Source: Pseudorasbora parva
Lineage: Eukaryota > Chordata > Actinopteri > Cypriniformes > Gobionidae
Direction: 5' to 3'
NCBI RefSeq assembly: GCF_024679245.1
Contig: NC_090182.1
Coordinates: 34,495,047 to 34,559,046 of the forward strand
DNA length: 64,000 nt
Position numbers and translations under genes: made by a program. Below are positions 23,666-36,093 of the stretch, in pieces; within the stretch, counting starts at the first letter, position 1, and each line of letters starts with the position of its first letter. The notes under the pieces were generated by a model. It was not told where the DNA came from and did not search any database. It worked only from the letters and a program-made list of their open reading frames with translations.

Positions 23666-24086
23666 TATAAAATAATTGTCATAAGATTCTCATTATAGGT
23701 TTTATTTCAATCAGCAAAAATTAAAGGAAGAGCGTGCTACTTAATAATAATAATCAATTAAATTGTCATTACAGTTAATGTGAATTTCGGAGAAAATGTG
23801 CTTAATTGTGATGAAAATAATATCACAATGGAAAAGTGATATTATTTTCTTTCTCATTCCTTTCTTGTGATTTTAAGATGAAATACGACCCAGACATATT
23901 CTTGACTGGTTTTGTGGGATTTGCTTTTTCGTTATGGTGTAATAGAAAACAAAAATAACAAGTACACACACACAAACACACACACACACACACAATGAGT
24001 TAACTAAAATGAACTAAAATTAGTTGCAGGCACATTCTTGCATTGTGTATTACCATCAATGTTAATAATTTCACAGCTTAAGGTCC

Positions 24087-25800
<1,714 letters not shown>

Positions 25801-26049
25801 AACGGTGAAATGATGTAGCCTACCGAGCCTGTGTTCACTGGTCCGGCGGTGATGATGGTGGTGGGGATGGGGGGAAGGGATGGCAGATCCACTCCCTTTG
25901 CAGATGTAGGGAGTTTACATAGACAAGTGTATGCCAAGTGATGCAGCCTACTGCTAAAAAGCAAATACAAGTGTAAAATAGCTGGAAAATTAACAATAAT
26001 TTACCCTGTTGAATAAAAACGATAACATGTTGGTTAAAGGTATAGTCCA

Positions 26050-27200
26050 CCCATTTTTTGTTATTAATTTTACTTTAATGTTGTTCCAGACTTGTATTAT
26101 TGCAGTGAAATACTAAGTATTTTTTGAAAGAACGTATATACAGCTCTTTTCCAGACCTGCCAAGAAGATATAATAAATGTGCCAAAAAAATAACTCCATG
26201 CAGACTCATGCTATGGTGCAAGTATGGGCATTACGCGGGGGGCGGGGCGGGGCGGGAGGGGGGAGGAGGAGAGACGACGTGTTGAAATTCTGAAATACGT
26301 GAATGAAATTCGTGCCATAATTAAACAAACAAATCCAGCATTTCGCAAACAAACACTATTTGCTTTCCAAAAGAAATCTCGACTCGCAAACAAACAGAAA
26401 GCGATGTGCAAATACAAAGTCAGTTTGAGCGAAAACGCAGAGGAGTAACAAATATGTGTTTTGCAAATAATAAATGAGTGAGCACACATATTTCACAAAT
26501 AAATACAAAAAACCATCCTACAAATTACATGTAAGCTTTCAAAAAATCTAGTCCATAAATGCATATATGTACTCTCAGTTTGAGTTTCTCACAAATGCAG
26601 CTCGCGCAAATTTTCTCACAAATGCAGAGCAACTTCCTCTTCCAAAACAGCAGATGGCGCTTTGGGTCAATTTACAATAGTCTGCCCCGAGAAGCCTTGA
26701 AACCAACACTCTTCCAGCTGATGAAATGAGCGGTGAACAGGTGAGTTTCTGTCTTACTGTATCTATTATTAATCTTTTTGAGATTTTCCCAATACCAATC
26801 CTATTTCAATATAAGATTTTTTTTTTTTTTTTAAAGATATTAGTGTGACGATCAGTTCAAAATCAGTAGTGACATGGCTGAAAACATTTAAGCTAGGCCT
26901 ATTTGTTTCTCATTAAAATGCATACAAAATCCATACAATTTATTAATTGCAGTGTAACAGGATATAAAAAACGATTTACTTTTATGTAATTTGTATGATA
27001 ACATTTGTGTCGCAGAGAACATTTAAAATAATGTAAGGGTGTATTGTCACAATATAATACATATACAAATACAACATTGTGGATTCAAGATTAGACAGAT
27101 TTAGATTTAGCTTGCCTATAGAGTTTTTAATGTCACATCAAATATGTTAAATCTTGAAGGACATATATTTGAGCTTCCATTTTTTAATAAATATTTTTAT
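26050..27200. other. upstream flank of rab33a, repeat-like, with a G-rich tract
   Basis: No gene recognised. At 26235-26270 there is a dense run of G tracts (GGGGGG, GGGG, GGGG, GGG, GGGGGG) able in principle to form a G-quadruplex. Around 26440-26640, repeated words such as TTTCACAAATAAATACAAA and CTCACAAATGCAG suggest an old dispersed repeat. Confidence 0.4.
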
Positions 27201-27224
27201 TAAATAAAAAATTAAATATATCTT

Positions 27225-27421
27225 AAGCAGGAGGCTATGTGGGCAAGTTAAATGAGGAAGTGATTCATTTTACTCCGAATAAGGCTTATCATGCTATAGA
27301 GCAACTAGCTGATAACAAAGCTAGTGGCAAGGATGACATCACTGCGGAACACCTTAAGTTAGCTAGCCCCAGAGTAGCAGCTCTGCTGTCCATTTGCCTC
27401 ACAGGTCTGATGACACATGGT
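27225..27421 (+). pseudogene. LINE reverse transcriptase, first part (split gene)
   Basis: Encodes the region just before the RT fingers: AIEQLADNKASGKDDITAEH, then LLSICLTGLMTHG. It continues exactly at 37119 (LPDTMLTVILVPIIKDK), so the two parts are one LINE interrupted by the ISL2EU element at 27424-37116. The LINE is 5'-truncated, with no endonuclease domain visible upstream. Confidence 0.82.
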
Positions 27422-27538
27422 ATTCACCTTATTTTTAACGGAAATACTGACGAGGCCATTTGACAGTTTTTTTGTGCGAGACTTCCGGTCTGGCACTTCC
27501 GGTCTGACATTTCCTAGCGAAACAACTTTTCATCATAG

Positions 27539-27893
27539 AACAAGTGTTCGAGGAAGACCGGGATTGTTTGTGCAGTTAGAGGTTGTCATAATAACTGGTA
27601 CAAAAGAAAGATTTACTTGGAGCAGGAGTGTTTTGTTCATCAAACGCGTATGAGAGCTGAATGTGGATGCGAGGCGCCCTACGACCTTTACCCCCCGCCG
27701 AAGAATGAGGAATCCCTTCGCCTGTGGTTAAAAGCTTTAAATTTGAAGAAACCACAGAAGCGACCGTATGTTTGTTCTTTTCATTTTGTGCACTCAAGAC
27801 CTACAGAAGACCATCCGATACCAGAAAAGTGGCTGGGCTACGAAGTCCCGATAAAAAATCCAAGGAGACGTGTTAAGAGGTTAGCAGAGACTG
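27539..27893 (+). CDS. ISL2EU transposase exon with THAP zinc finger
   Basis: The THAP domain binds DNA at the element ends. The C2CH ligands are visible: cysteines in VCAVRGC (27569-27586) and the CSFH box in PYVCSFHF, followed by PIPEKWLGYEVP. The frame is open from a stop at 27536, but no in-frame ATG precedes the domain, so the start may be mutated or in an upstream exon. The exon ends at a good donor, CTG|GTAAGAT (27893/27894). The rest of the gene lies at 28205-31036. Confidence 0.75.
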
Positions 27894-28204
27894 GTAAGAT
27901 AACGGATTTTTAATTGCTACACAGGGCAATGTTAAAGGAACTGTATGTATATCACTGACAACAGTATATTGTAATTTAATATATTTTTATTTTTTTCATC
28001 CCTGCTAGTAAAAATTGGAAGCAATAAATGCAATATAATTATTTGAATTAGCACTAATTCAGGTGTTGCTATATTAGCTTGTTGCTAACGTAGTTTAAAG
28101 TAGTCTAGGTATGTTTTATGTTGTTTGCTATAATGGTGTAGCGACTCAGGCGAATCAAACACACAATCGCCAGTTACATTTAACAAATATGTTTCGAATG
28201 CTTT

Positions 28205-28435
28205 GTGCTTGGTGGCAGACTTTCCCCCAACACAACAGAGAAAGATTCTCCGTTACCCTGGAAACCATCTGATAAGAAGTTTTACGGCCCAAAAGAATTT
28301 GGCCACATGAAAAGTTCCATACACAGAGAGTTAAAGGTTGTAAGACACACGCTTTTACCTCAAATTATAGACAAACCATCTATAAATGAACATGCACCCC
28401 AGGACATTATATGTAAACACATAACTGTCTTGTAA
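28205..28435 (+). CDS. possible middle part of the ISL2EU first gene
   Basis: An open stretch reading LPWKPSDKKFYGPKEFGHMK and ending KHITVL, between the THAP exon and the transposase exon on the same strand. It looks protein-like in composition and position, but I cannot name a domain. It could instead be a fortuitous frame. Exon borders were not determined. Confidence 0.35.
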   Translation: MLGGRLSPNTTEKDSPLPWKPSDKKFYGPKEFGHMKSSIHRELKVVRHTLLPQIIDKPSINEHAPQDIICKHITVL

Positions 28436-28614
28436 AATGTTTCTTCTGTATGGTATTTTGCACCTTTTTGTCTTTGTCTTAACAAATTACTAGTTCAGAT
28501 AACCTCATATATGTCATGTCTCCTATCAAATTAATGCTCACTTCACGACTTACACTTCCATGTATATCACTTATTCAGAAAATGCAGTGTGTGTTTGTTG
28601 CATTAATTAGAGTA

Positions 28615-29935
28615 TGAATGGTCAGAGACCCACTGAGTCGAGCTTTGAAACAAAGAGCCATAAAATCTGCTGAGGAATTTCCCGCCTGGAAATCCCAACA
28701 ATCTCATTGGTTAAGTCTAACCCTGGAGGGTGGGACTACGCCCAGACCTTAAAAGGAGGCACTCGGATGCCCTCCTTCTCTCTTCTTCTGAAAGTCTCTT
28801 CCGAAATGCTCTCGTCTTCTCTCCCTGGCTGAACCAACACGTGTCCCCCCCCCCCCCCCCCCCAAGCAGGGAGGGGCTCCAGACACAGAGCCATGTGCTG
28901 TGTGGGACCAGAAACCGAGGCCCACCACACTATATGGGGCCAACAGGCCTCAGCTCTTCTGAAAAACTCCTCTTCTAAAAAAACTCCTTTTCTGGAAATC
29001 TCCTCTCTTCCGAAATCTTCTCTTCTACAATCCGGTCGTCAACAACCCCTTGCTCCTCGTTCCATCAACTTACTAGCCCCACGGGCATTCTTTAGGAGGA
29101 GGACACGAAGCGCCGCTAAAGAAAAAACTGCTTCCCCTCCCGACCTCGAAGAGAACCACCGGATACGCAGGAATACACGCACACAAGCGAGAAGCCAAAA
29201 CGAAACCAAAAAGAATGCAAGTATTCTTATTCTTACAAATTCAAACTGCTGTAAGGAGGGTGTGTTATTTTCCCGTTGGGACAAGTTAACTCCGTGAAGG
29301 TTGTATTTGATGAACTGAAGGAAAGCTGCTTCTTACCTCTAATGCTTTGTACCATCTCTCTCTCTTTCTCTCTCTCTCTTATATCTCCCTCTAATTTCAG
29401 TCTATTCATTATTCTCTTTTATGTATTCTTTCGTTAATATCTATATGTCTACTTTCTTGATGCATATTTAGTGTGTACTTTCTATGTGAATCGTAGTGTT
29501 ATTTTTAGTCTGTGTTTATTAAACCTCCAAAAGACATTTTATGAGTTGAGTCTGTTGTTCTCCCACATACACAAAGTCAATGAAACTTCCGATCTAACGT
29601 TACCTAACTGCTTATGCTACTATTTTAGTAAAGTAAACTGTATGACCATTTGAAATATTGAACTTGTCCTGATCAGTAAAGTTAATGTTTTTATGCGCTC
29701 GTAAAGCAGTAATCCCTTATTGAGAATTGATTTGAAAGTCTATAACTAATTTGCAGGACAAACTTAGTAGGGTAATTTCAAGCAATTCCGTAAAGGGTTA
29801 CTTGTATTTAATTAAACATTTTTCCCTATCGGAAAATCTTAATACGTAATGAACAACTGGAAAATTATATTCATAAATTCATGAATATTGAATATTAAAT
29901 CCCTTTTGAGTTAATTATTCCCCGAGATATTAAAC
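28615..29935 (+). other. unassigned insertion-like block, possible solo LTR
   Basis: About 1.3 kb whose composition differs from its surroundings. It has a CCTTAAAAGG motif (28746), pyrimidine-rich repeats of TCTTCT/CTCTTCC type, a run of 19 C (28845-28863), and TCTCTC tracts near 29350. No retroviral protein is present. The pattern (promoter-like motif, repetitive leader, then AT-rich tail) would fit a solo LTR, but I could not establish matching ends or a target duplication. Confidence 0.25.
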
Positions 29936-29990
29936 TCATAGTCATTGTTGTTACAATGGTTGTGGGCTTATGTGGTCTTGTGTTTGGCAG

Positions 29991-31036
29991 ATGACTGCCA
30001 CTGTGATGAGGAGGCTAACCCGACCGTTCCAGAGTCCGAGTCACCTATGCATAAAGATGCTGACACCCAGTGGGAGGTTCAGGCACTGATGGATCACACC
30101 TACACATTAGGAGAAAAGTTGAAAGACGTATGCGACAGAGAAACACAATGTGGTGGAGAAGAACCCCTTGCCCATGCCATCCTGAAAAATGAAACTAGCT
30201 GTGTGGTGTACACAGGCCTGTCTCTCATTGCCTTTTTTGATCATGTTAAATTTCTGGAACAGTTCTATAAAGCAAACTTTAAGATGTACGTAATGGATCA
30301 AATATTGATGACCATGATGAAACTAAAGTTGAATCTGCTCCAGGGTGATCTTGCAGAACGCTTTGCTGTGTCCCAGGGGTTAGTGAGCAGGATCCTCTCC
30401 TACTGGATAGACACAATGGAGGAGCACATGAGAATCTACATTCCATGGCTGCCACGGGAGACAATCCGGAGCACAATGCCTCAGTGCTTCAGGGAGAAGT
30501 TCCCCAGCACCACCTGCATCATTGACTGCACTGAGACCATCCTGTAGAAACCACACAACCTTGACTCCAGAGGCGAGTCATACAGCCATTATTATTCTAG
30601 CAATACTATAAAGTATTTAGTTGCTATTGCCCCATGTGGGCTTGTTATGTTCATTTCTCCTGCTTATGGAGGCAGGTGTAGTGACAAGTTCCTCGATCAG
30701 GAGTCTGGCTTCCTGGAGTATCTTCGTCCTGGTGATGAAGTGATGGCAGACAGAGGCTTTACCATCAGAGATCTGCTGTTTGAGAGAAGGGTTAACCTTG
30801 TTCTACTACCTTTTACTCATAAAGGAGAGCAGTTGTCTGATGAGGATGTAACTGCCACAAGAAGGATTGCGAATGTGCGCATACATGTGGAAAGAGTTAT
30901 CAGGAGGCTCAAAGTGTTCAAAATAATCTCCCAGACTGTACCTATCAACTTGGCACACAAAATGGACAAAATCCTCAGAATCTGTGCAGCCCTGGTAAAC
31001 ATGCAGGGGGAAATCATCCATGAGGATGCTGAATGA
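29991..31036 (+). pseudogene. ISL2EU DDE transposase exon with one in-frame stop
   Basis: Catalytic part of the transposase (DDE_Tnp_4 type). An acceptor TTTGGCAG precedes 29991. A helix-turn-helix-like segment, LAERFAVSQGLVSRILSYW, is followed by the acidic residues of the catalytic core: D in IIDCTET, D in VMADRGF and E in IHVERVIRR. The only break is TAG at 30545-30547, between CTETIL and KPHNLDSRGESY; the frame is otherwise open to the stop at 31034-31036. One base change of a CAG codon would explain it. Gene context: convergent with the YqaJ gene to its right. Confidence 0.8.
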
Positions 31037-31778
31037 GTCTGGACGTTTACATGTCAAAAAGATCCGGATTTCCACTGTAGCTTAATATTTGTAAATAATT
31101 TTTCAGGTATCTCTATTCTGCACTGCTGATTAGTTATTTTACTGTAAACCAATGTAGATATAATGCACAAGCAGGTGTTTTGGATCTCAGGTTTTATACT
31201 AAATAGTCTGTGTTTGGCACCTTGATGTTTTTTAATTTTTTTTAATAATTGTTCAAGTGTTGTATAATAGCATCTTATTTTTAAGACTATTTAAATGTTT
31301 ATAGATACAAAAACATGCTATTTACCTTCTGTCCAACTAAAATGTGTATTATTACATTTTTCAATCGGTTTTAATTTTAATTGCTATTTAATTGCTAATG
31401 CAATTTGTTATTTAGTCGTATTTTGATTGAGTGGATGTTGTCCTAACCAAATGTAAATAAAAAAGTGTCATAACTCATGTATATAAAATGGCAAGAAAAT
31501 ACAGTATTTCACTAATGGAATTTATTAACTCATGTCATTTGTTTACATTGAATGTAATTACAATAATTCACTTTTAAAATAGAAAAACATCACTCAATTT
31601 AAACATTTCACACAGTATGGCATTATTTCTAGGCCATTTAATTTATTATACATATGAATTATAATCACAATTACTATTAAAATGGTAAAACCTTAATGTG
31701 TAAAACTGAGCACAAACTATAAAAAGAAACAGACACAGGGAAGCTGGTGTCTGGCATGCCCATACAGCAGGTTAAAGA

Positions 31779-32880
31779 CTACAACATGAGTCTACACATA
31801 TGGACATATTTATGGGACAGTACGAGTCTACCTGACAGAAACTCATCTACAATCCTTGGAAGCATGTGATTAAAATAGAAGGACTTGAGTTTAGGTAGAA
31901 CTTGTGAACAATACTCCAAATCAAATGGCACATCAATGACAACTTTTTCAGATGGAGCCCAGACTAGCAGCTTGCATCTCTCTAGTCTTGTACAAAACAT
32001 ACCTAGTTGGACTTGAAGGTAGTAACCACGGGATCCATTTGGTTGCAGCTGTGGAACCCCCCCTCCACCATCTTCACATCTGTGAGCTTGCTGGAAAACA
32101 CTTCAGCCAGAGATGCACAGTTCTTGGTAAGAACAGGACATTTAATCTCCAGCAGCTCTGTGGAGTTAACCACACCATCTGGGCTGGCAGAAAGCCATGG
32201 TTCTGTGACACTACAGTGCCTCTCTTCTCAACAATAAACCCACAGCTCTCCATCCATGCGTAGGCCACCTCCTCATTCTCCTGGCCATACCTGGTGGCAG
32301 TGTTCCCATGGAACCTAGGAAATAGGTGATCTCTAAGAAAATGATCTGGCTTAGTAGATGCACGCATGGGGACCTTTTTTGCAGAGCTAGCAGTTACTCT
32401 TAATTTACGTGTATCAAACCACAAGTGGGAGGCACTCTGCATTTTAGTGAACGCCTCCAAACTGGCACATTTATCCCCATCTAATTTAATGTACGTATCA
32501 TAAAATGACATGCATTTCTGGCACTGTATGTCCGTGCCATGTTCACTATGAGGCTGCTGGAGCTGTGTGGGAGCTGCTGGAATTTGATCTGGTTCAGCAG
32601 AGATGCATTTGTGCAGAAGGCTGCCCACTGGAACATTGGCGACTTCTAAGCTCATCTTCAGTGCTTCATGTGAACTGTAGGCAGGGGTTGGCGGTAGAGA
32701 TGGAGAGATGGGCAGGATGTTCTCAGAGACATCAGAACTTTCTTTGTGGTGCCTGAAACATATATTGCGCAACCTTTTTGGGACTAAATTGCGCTGTGTC
32801 CCTGAGTTCCAGTGGCGCTGCTCATCTGTGCAGGACAATCCAGTCAGATCTTTGGACACTGCAAACTGCACCTTTAACAA
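31779..32880 (-). pseudogene. ISL2EU YqaJ-type nuclease, frameshifted
   Basis: YqaJ-like proteins are lambda-exonuclease-related nucleases; ISL2EU carries one of unknown role. The first frame (32880-32074) contains the family signature WFDTRKLRVTASS and RYGQENEEVAYAWMESCGF. Near 32190 the frame changes by one base within what should read as a Pro-Asp-Gly motif. The next frame carries ELLEIKCP, the E-x-K catalytic box, and continues through KLTDVKMVE to LGMFCTRLERCKLLVWAP (32000-31833), ending at a donor-like CAG|GTAGAC. Upstream exons probably lie beyond the Tc1 insertion at 36400-36600, where splice-like signals occur. Confidence 0.78.
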
Positions 32881-33342
32881 ATTTTAAATAGAACAGTTAC
32901 ATATTATTAATGTATAACAGTCCTTGGTGTCACAACACTTATATACAGTCCCTGACAAAAGTCTTGTCGCTTGTGTACAAATTGACCTAAAGTGCCGCTG
33001 AAATATATATCTAATCAAGATTTTTTTTACAAGAAATGGCTCATTTTAATCCCACCAGCTTTTGTGATAATGTTTCAGTGAAAAACTAAACTTTCAAAAA
33101 GTATTCTAATATTCACAGCTTGGTAAAGCCCATTGAGTCAATTTTTGCAAAGACATAAGTGTTGTCGCCTTGTCATATGAGCTTCACCAGTGACTAATAA
33201 TGGATCAATTAGGTCTCAGGTGTGTATAAAAAGAACCCCAGTACACTAGACATTCACATCAACTGCAACTAGACCTCTGCAAACATGCCTAAGATTCACC
33301 CTGAGACTAAAGTTTTGATTATCAAGAGGCTGAAGACCAGAT

Positions 33343-35121
33343 TTATTTTATTTATTTACCTTTATTTTACCAGGAAGTCTCATTGAGATTAAAATCTCTT
33401 TTACAAGAGAGACCTGGCCAAGGTAGCAGCCATACAGTCTGACAACATATTAAAATACAACAAGTACAATAATAAAAAGAAATAGTAATACATAGGATTC
33501 TCTCAACAAAAACAATCACATGCCTTCATTACCACTTTCTTTATGATGCCTTTAAATTCACCGATAGCCACCAATTTATCCAATTTTAAATCTTTTTGCA
33601 AATGATTCCATGCCATAGGTCCATAATAGGAAAATGCAGTTTTCCCCAGTTCAGTAAAAACTCTCGGTACATTTAAAAGCAAACACTTTGAAGAGCGCAA
33701 CTGGTAACTGCCAGAACTAACACAAAGAAGAGTACAAAGATACGCTGGAAGCTTACCTAGCATTGCTTTGTAAATAAAAATGTACCAATGCAGTTTTCTT
33801 CGTATAGTTAGTGATGTCCAACTGACCATCTCATAAAGAACGCAATGATGAGTAAGGGATTTTGCATTTGCAATAAAGCGTAAAGAAGCATGGTAGACTG
33901 AATCAAGACGTCTTAGAATGGAGGAGGAAGCATGCATGTATAATATATCCCCATAATCTATCGCACTTAGGAAGGTAGCTTCAACAAGTTTCTTTTTAGC
34001 ATGAAATGTAAAATTAGATTTATTTCTAAAATAAAACCCAATTTTCACTTTAAGTTTTCTGATTAGATTAAAAATATGTATATTAAACAAAAGCTTATCG
34101 TCTATCCAAATACCCAAGTATTTGTATGAAGATACCCTTTCAATATTTTTACCATCAGATGTATAGATGCTAAGATGCTCAAGTACTTCTGAATGAGCCC
34201 TTGAAAATATCATAAACTTTGTTTTCTGTGAATTTAAAACCAATTTTAAGCTCTCAAAAGCACTCTGTAATGACTGAAATGCAATTTGAAGTTCTTGCAC
34301 TGCCTGTGTTACGGACGGAGCAAGTGTATAAATAATAGTATCATCAGCATAAAAGTGTTTTTTTGCTTGAATGTCATTACCCAGGTCATTTATATAAATA
34401 GAAAACAGAATAGGACCCAAAATAGACCCCTGGGGGACCCCTTTAGATATATTAAGAAAATCAGATTTTTGACCCTCTACATGAACACACTGAGACCGAT
34501 CTGACAAATAATTCCCAAACCATTTCACCGTCCCAGGTTCAAAACATGCACTTCTAAGTTTGTTCAGTAGCAATTCATGATCCACTGAATCAAACGCCTT
34601 GGATAAATCAACAAACAAGGCTGCGCAATGCTGTTTTCTGTCCAGGGCACCAATAAGGTCATTTAACACTATCGAAGTAGCAGTAATGGTGCTATGGGCA
34701 GTTCTAAAACCAGATTGAAAAGAGTTTAAAATATTATTGTCAAATAAAAACTCTTTTAACTGTATATTTACCTGAGATTCAAGGATCTTAGCCAAAATTG
34801 AAAGTTTTGAGATTGGACGGTAGTTGTTCATGTCTGAGGGATCACCACCTTTAAATAATGGTAGAACATAAGCAGCTTTCCAAACTTTAGGTATAGAATG
34901 CGACAAAAGACTCAGATTAAAAACATGAGTTACTGACTCTGATATAACATCCGCCGCCGCCACTTTTAAAAGATAAGGATCTAGGTTATCTGGGCCTACA
35001 GATGTCTTGTGGTCAATGCCCTTCAAAGCTGTGCAAACTTGACTTATTGAAACAAACAATAAGTGGTTTTAAAATGTGGTTATGTGGTTTTAAAACAAAC
35101 ACATCAAAATTCTCAATTCTC
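33343..35121 (-). mobile_element. 5'-truncated non-LTR retrotransposon nested in the Tc1 copy
   Basis: Flanked by AGAT (33339-33342 and 35122-35125) at a position where the other Tc1 copy reads GACCAGATCCACTGCTG without a break, so the insertion point is exact. On its own strand the 3' end is an AAATAAATAAAATAAAT-type tail, usual for CR1/L2-like LINEs. It holds the RT frame at 33503-35059 but no endonuclease, so it was truncated on insertion. Confidence 0.85.
33503..35059 (-). CDS. CR1/L2-like LINE reverse transcriptase, 5'-truncated but open
   Basis: The 518-residue frame starts inside ORF2. RT motifs: DMNNYRPISKLSILAKILE, FQSGFRTAHST, ALFVDLSKAFDSVDHELLL, GVPQGSILGPILFSIYINDL, YADDTIIY (catalytic) and YKYLGIWID. 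The C-terminal part is of the CR1/L2/Rex1 kind (RLDSVYHASLRF, then AWNHLQKDL). No stop or frameshift interrupts it, so the insertion is fairly young. The N-terminal endonuclease is missing, so it cannot retrotranspose alone. Confidence 0.85.
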   Translation of the reverse strand: MFVSISQVCTALKGIDHKTSVGPDNLDPYLLKVAAADVISESVTHVFNLSLLSHSIPKVWKAAYVLPLFKGGDPSDMNNYRPISKLSILAKILESQVNIQLKEFLFDNNILNSFQSGFRTAHSTITATSIVLNDLIGALDRKQHCAALFVDLSKAFDSVDHELLLNKLRSACFEPGTVKWFGNYLSDRSQCVHVEGQKSDFLNISKGVPQGSILGPILFSIYINDLGNDIQAKKHFYADDTIIYTLAPSVTQAVQELQIAFQSLQSAFESLKLVLNSQKTKFMIFSRAHSEVLEHLSIYTSDGKNIERVSSYKYLGIWIDDKLLFNIHIFNLIRKLKVKIGFYFRNKSNFTFHAKKKLVEATFLSAIDYGDILYMHASSSILRRLDSVYHASLRFIANAKSLTHHCVLYEMVSWTSLTIRRKLHWYIFIYKAMLGKLPAYLCTLLCVSSGSYQLRSSKCLLLNVPRVFTELGKTAFSYYGPMAWNHLQKDLKLDKLVAIGEFKGIIKKVVMKACDCFC

Positions 35122-36093
35122 AGATCCACTGCTGATGTGGCAGACACGTTCAATGTTTCTCAGCATCAAGTACAGAGGATAAAAAAAAGATTTGAAGAGA
35201 CTGGAGACGTTTTTGACTAGCCCAGGTCAGGCAGACCCCGCAAGACAACTGCTCGAGAGGACCGTTTGTTGGCTCGAAAATCCAAGGCCAGCCCATTTTC
35301 CACTGCAGCAGAGCTCCACGAGACCTGGTCACCTGAAGTCCCTGTGTCAACCAGAACAGTTTGTCGGATTCTGTATCGAAATGGCCTCTATGGTCGAATC
35401 AGTGCCCAGAAGCCAACACTAAACAAAAGACAACTGAAAAACCGTGTGGCATTTGCCAAGGCCCACAGCCTGCTAAAAGGATGGACGCTGGAAAAGGGGC
35501 AGAAGGTGGATTTTTCAGATGAATCTTCTGTTGAATTATCCCACAGTCGCCGCAAATATTGCAGGAGACCTACTGGTGCCCGAATGGATCCGAGATTCAC
35601 CCAGAAAACAGGGAAGTTTGGTGGCGGGAAAATCATGGTCTGGGGTTACATCCAGTATGGGGGTGTGCGAGAGATCTGCAGGGTGGAAGGCAACATCAAT
35701 AGTCTAAAATACCAAGAAATCTTAGCTACCTCTTATATTCCCAACCATAAAAGAGGTCAAATTCTGCAGCAGGACGGTGTTCCATCGCATACTTCCATCT
35801 CCACATCAAAGTTCCTTAAGGCGAAGAAGATCAAGATGCTCCAGGATTGGCCAGCCCAGTCACCAGACATGAACATCATTGCGCATATGTAGGGTAGGAT
35901 GAAAGAGGATGCATGGAAGATGAAACCAAAGAATATTGATGAACTCTGGGAGGCATGCAAGACTGCTTTCTTAGCTATTCCTGATGACTTCATCAATAAA
36001 TTGTATGAATCCTTGCCCAACCGCATGGATGCAGTCCTTCAAGCTCATGGAAGTCATACAAGATATTACATTTGGATCTCACAGCACCACAGC
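35122..36093 (+). pseudogene. Tc1 transposase, copy 1, split and mutated
   Basis: Resumes after the nested LINE with RSTADVADTFNVSQHQVQRI, has a stop at 35218, and then continues LARKSKASPFSTAAELHETW through VDFSDESSVEL (first catalytic D) and LQQDGVPSHTS (second D). At the position of the catalytic glutamate it reads SPDMNIIAHM followed by a stop (35890-35892); the codon there is GCG (Ala). Downstream it continues LWEACKTAFLAIPDDFINK to HGSHTRY. Not functional. Confidence 0.82.

Noticed and set aside
28730..29297. Frames encoding proline-rich or serine-rich peptides (82-134 codons)
   Set aside because: Low-complexity pyrimidine tracts and a C run explain them. No domain and opposite frames are also open.
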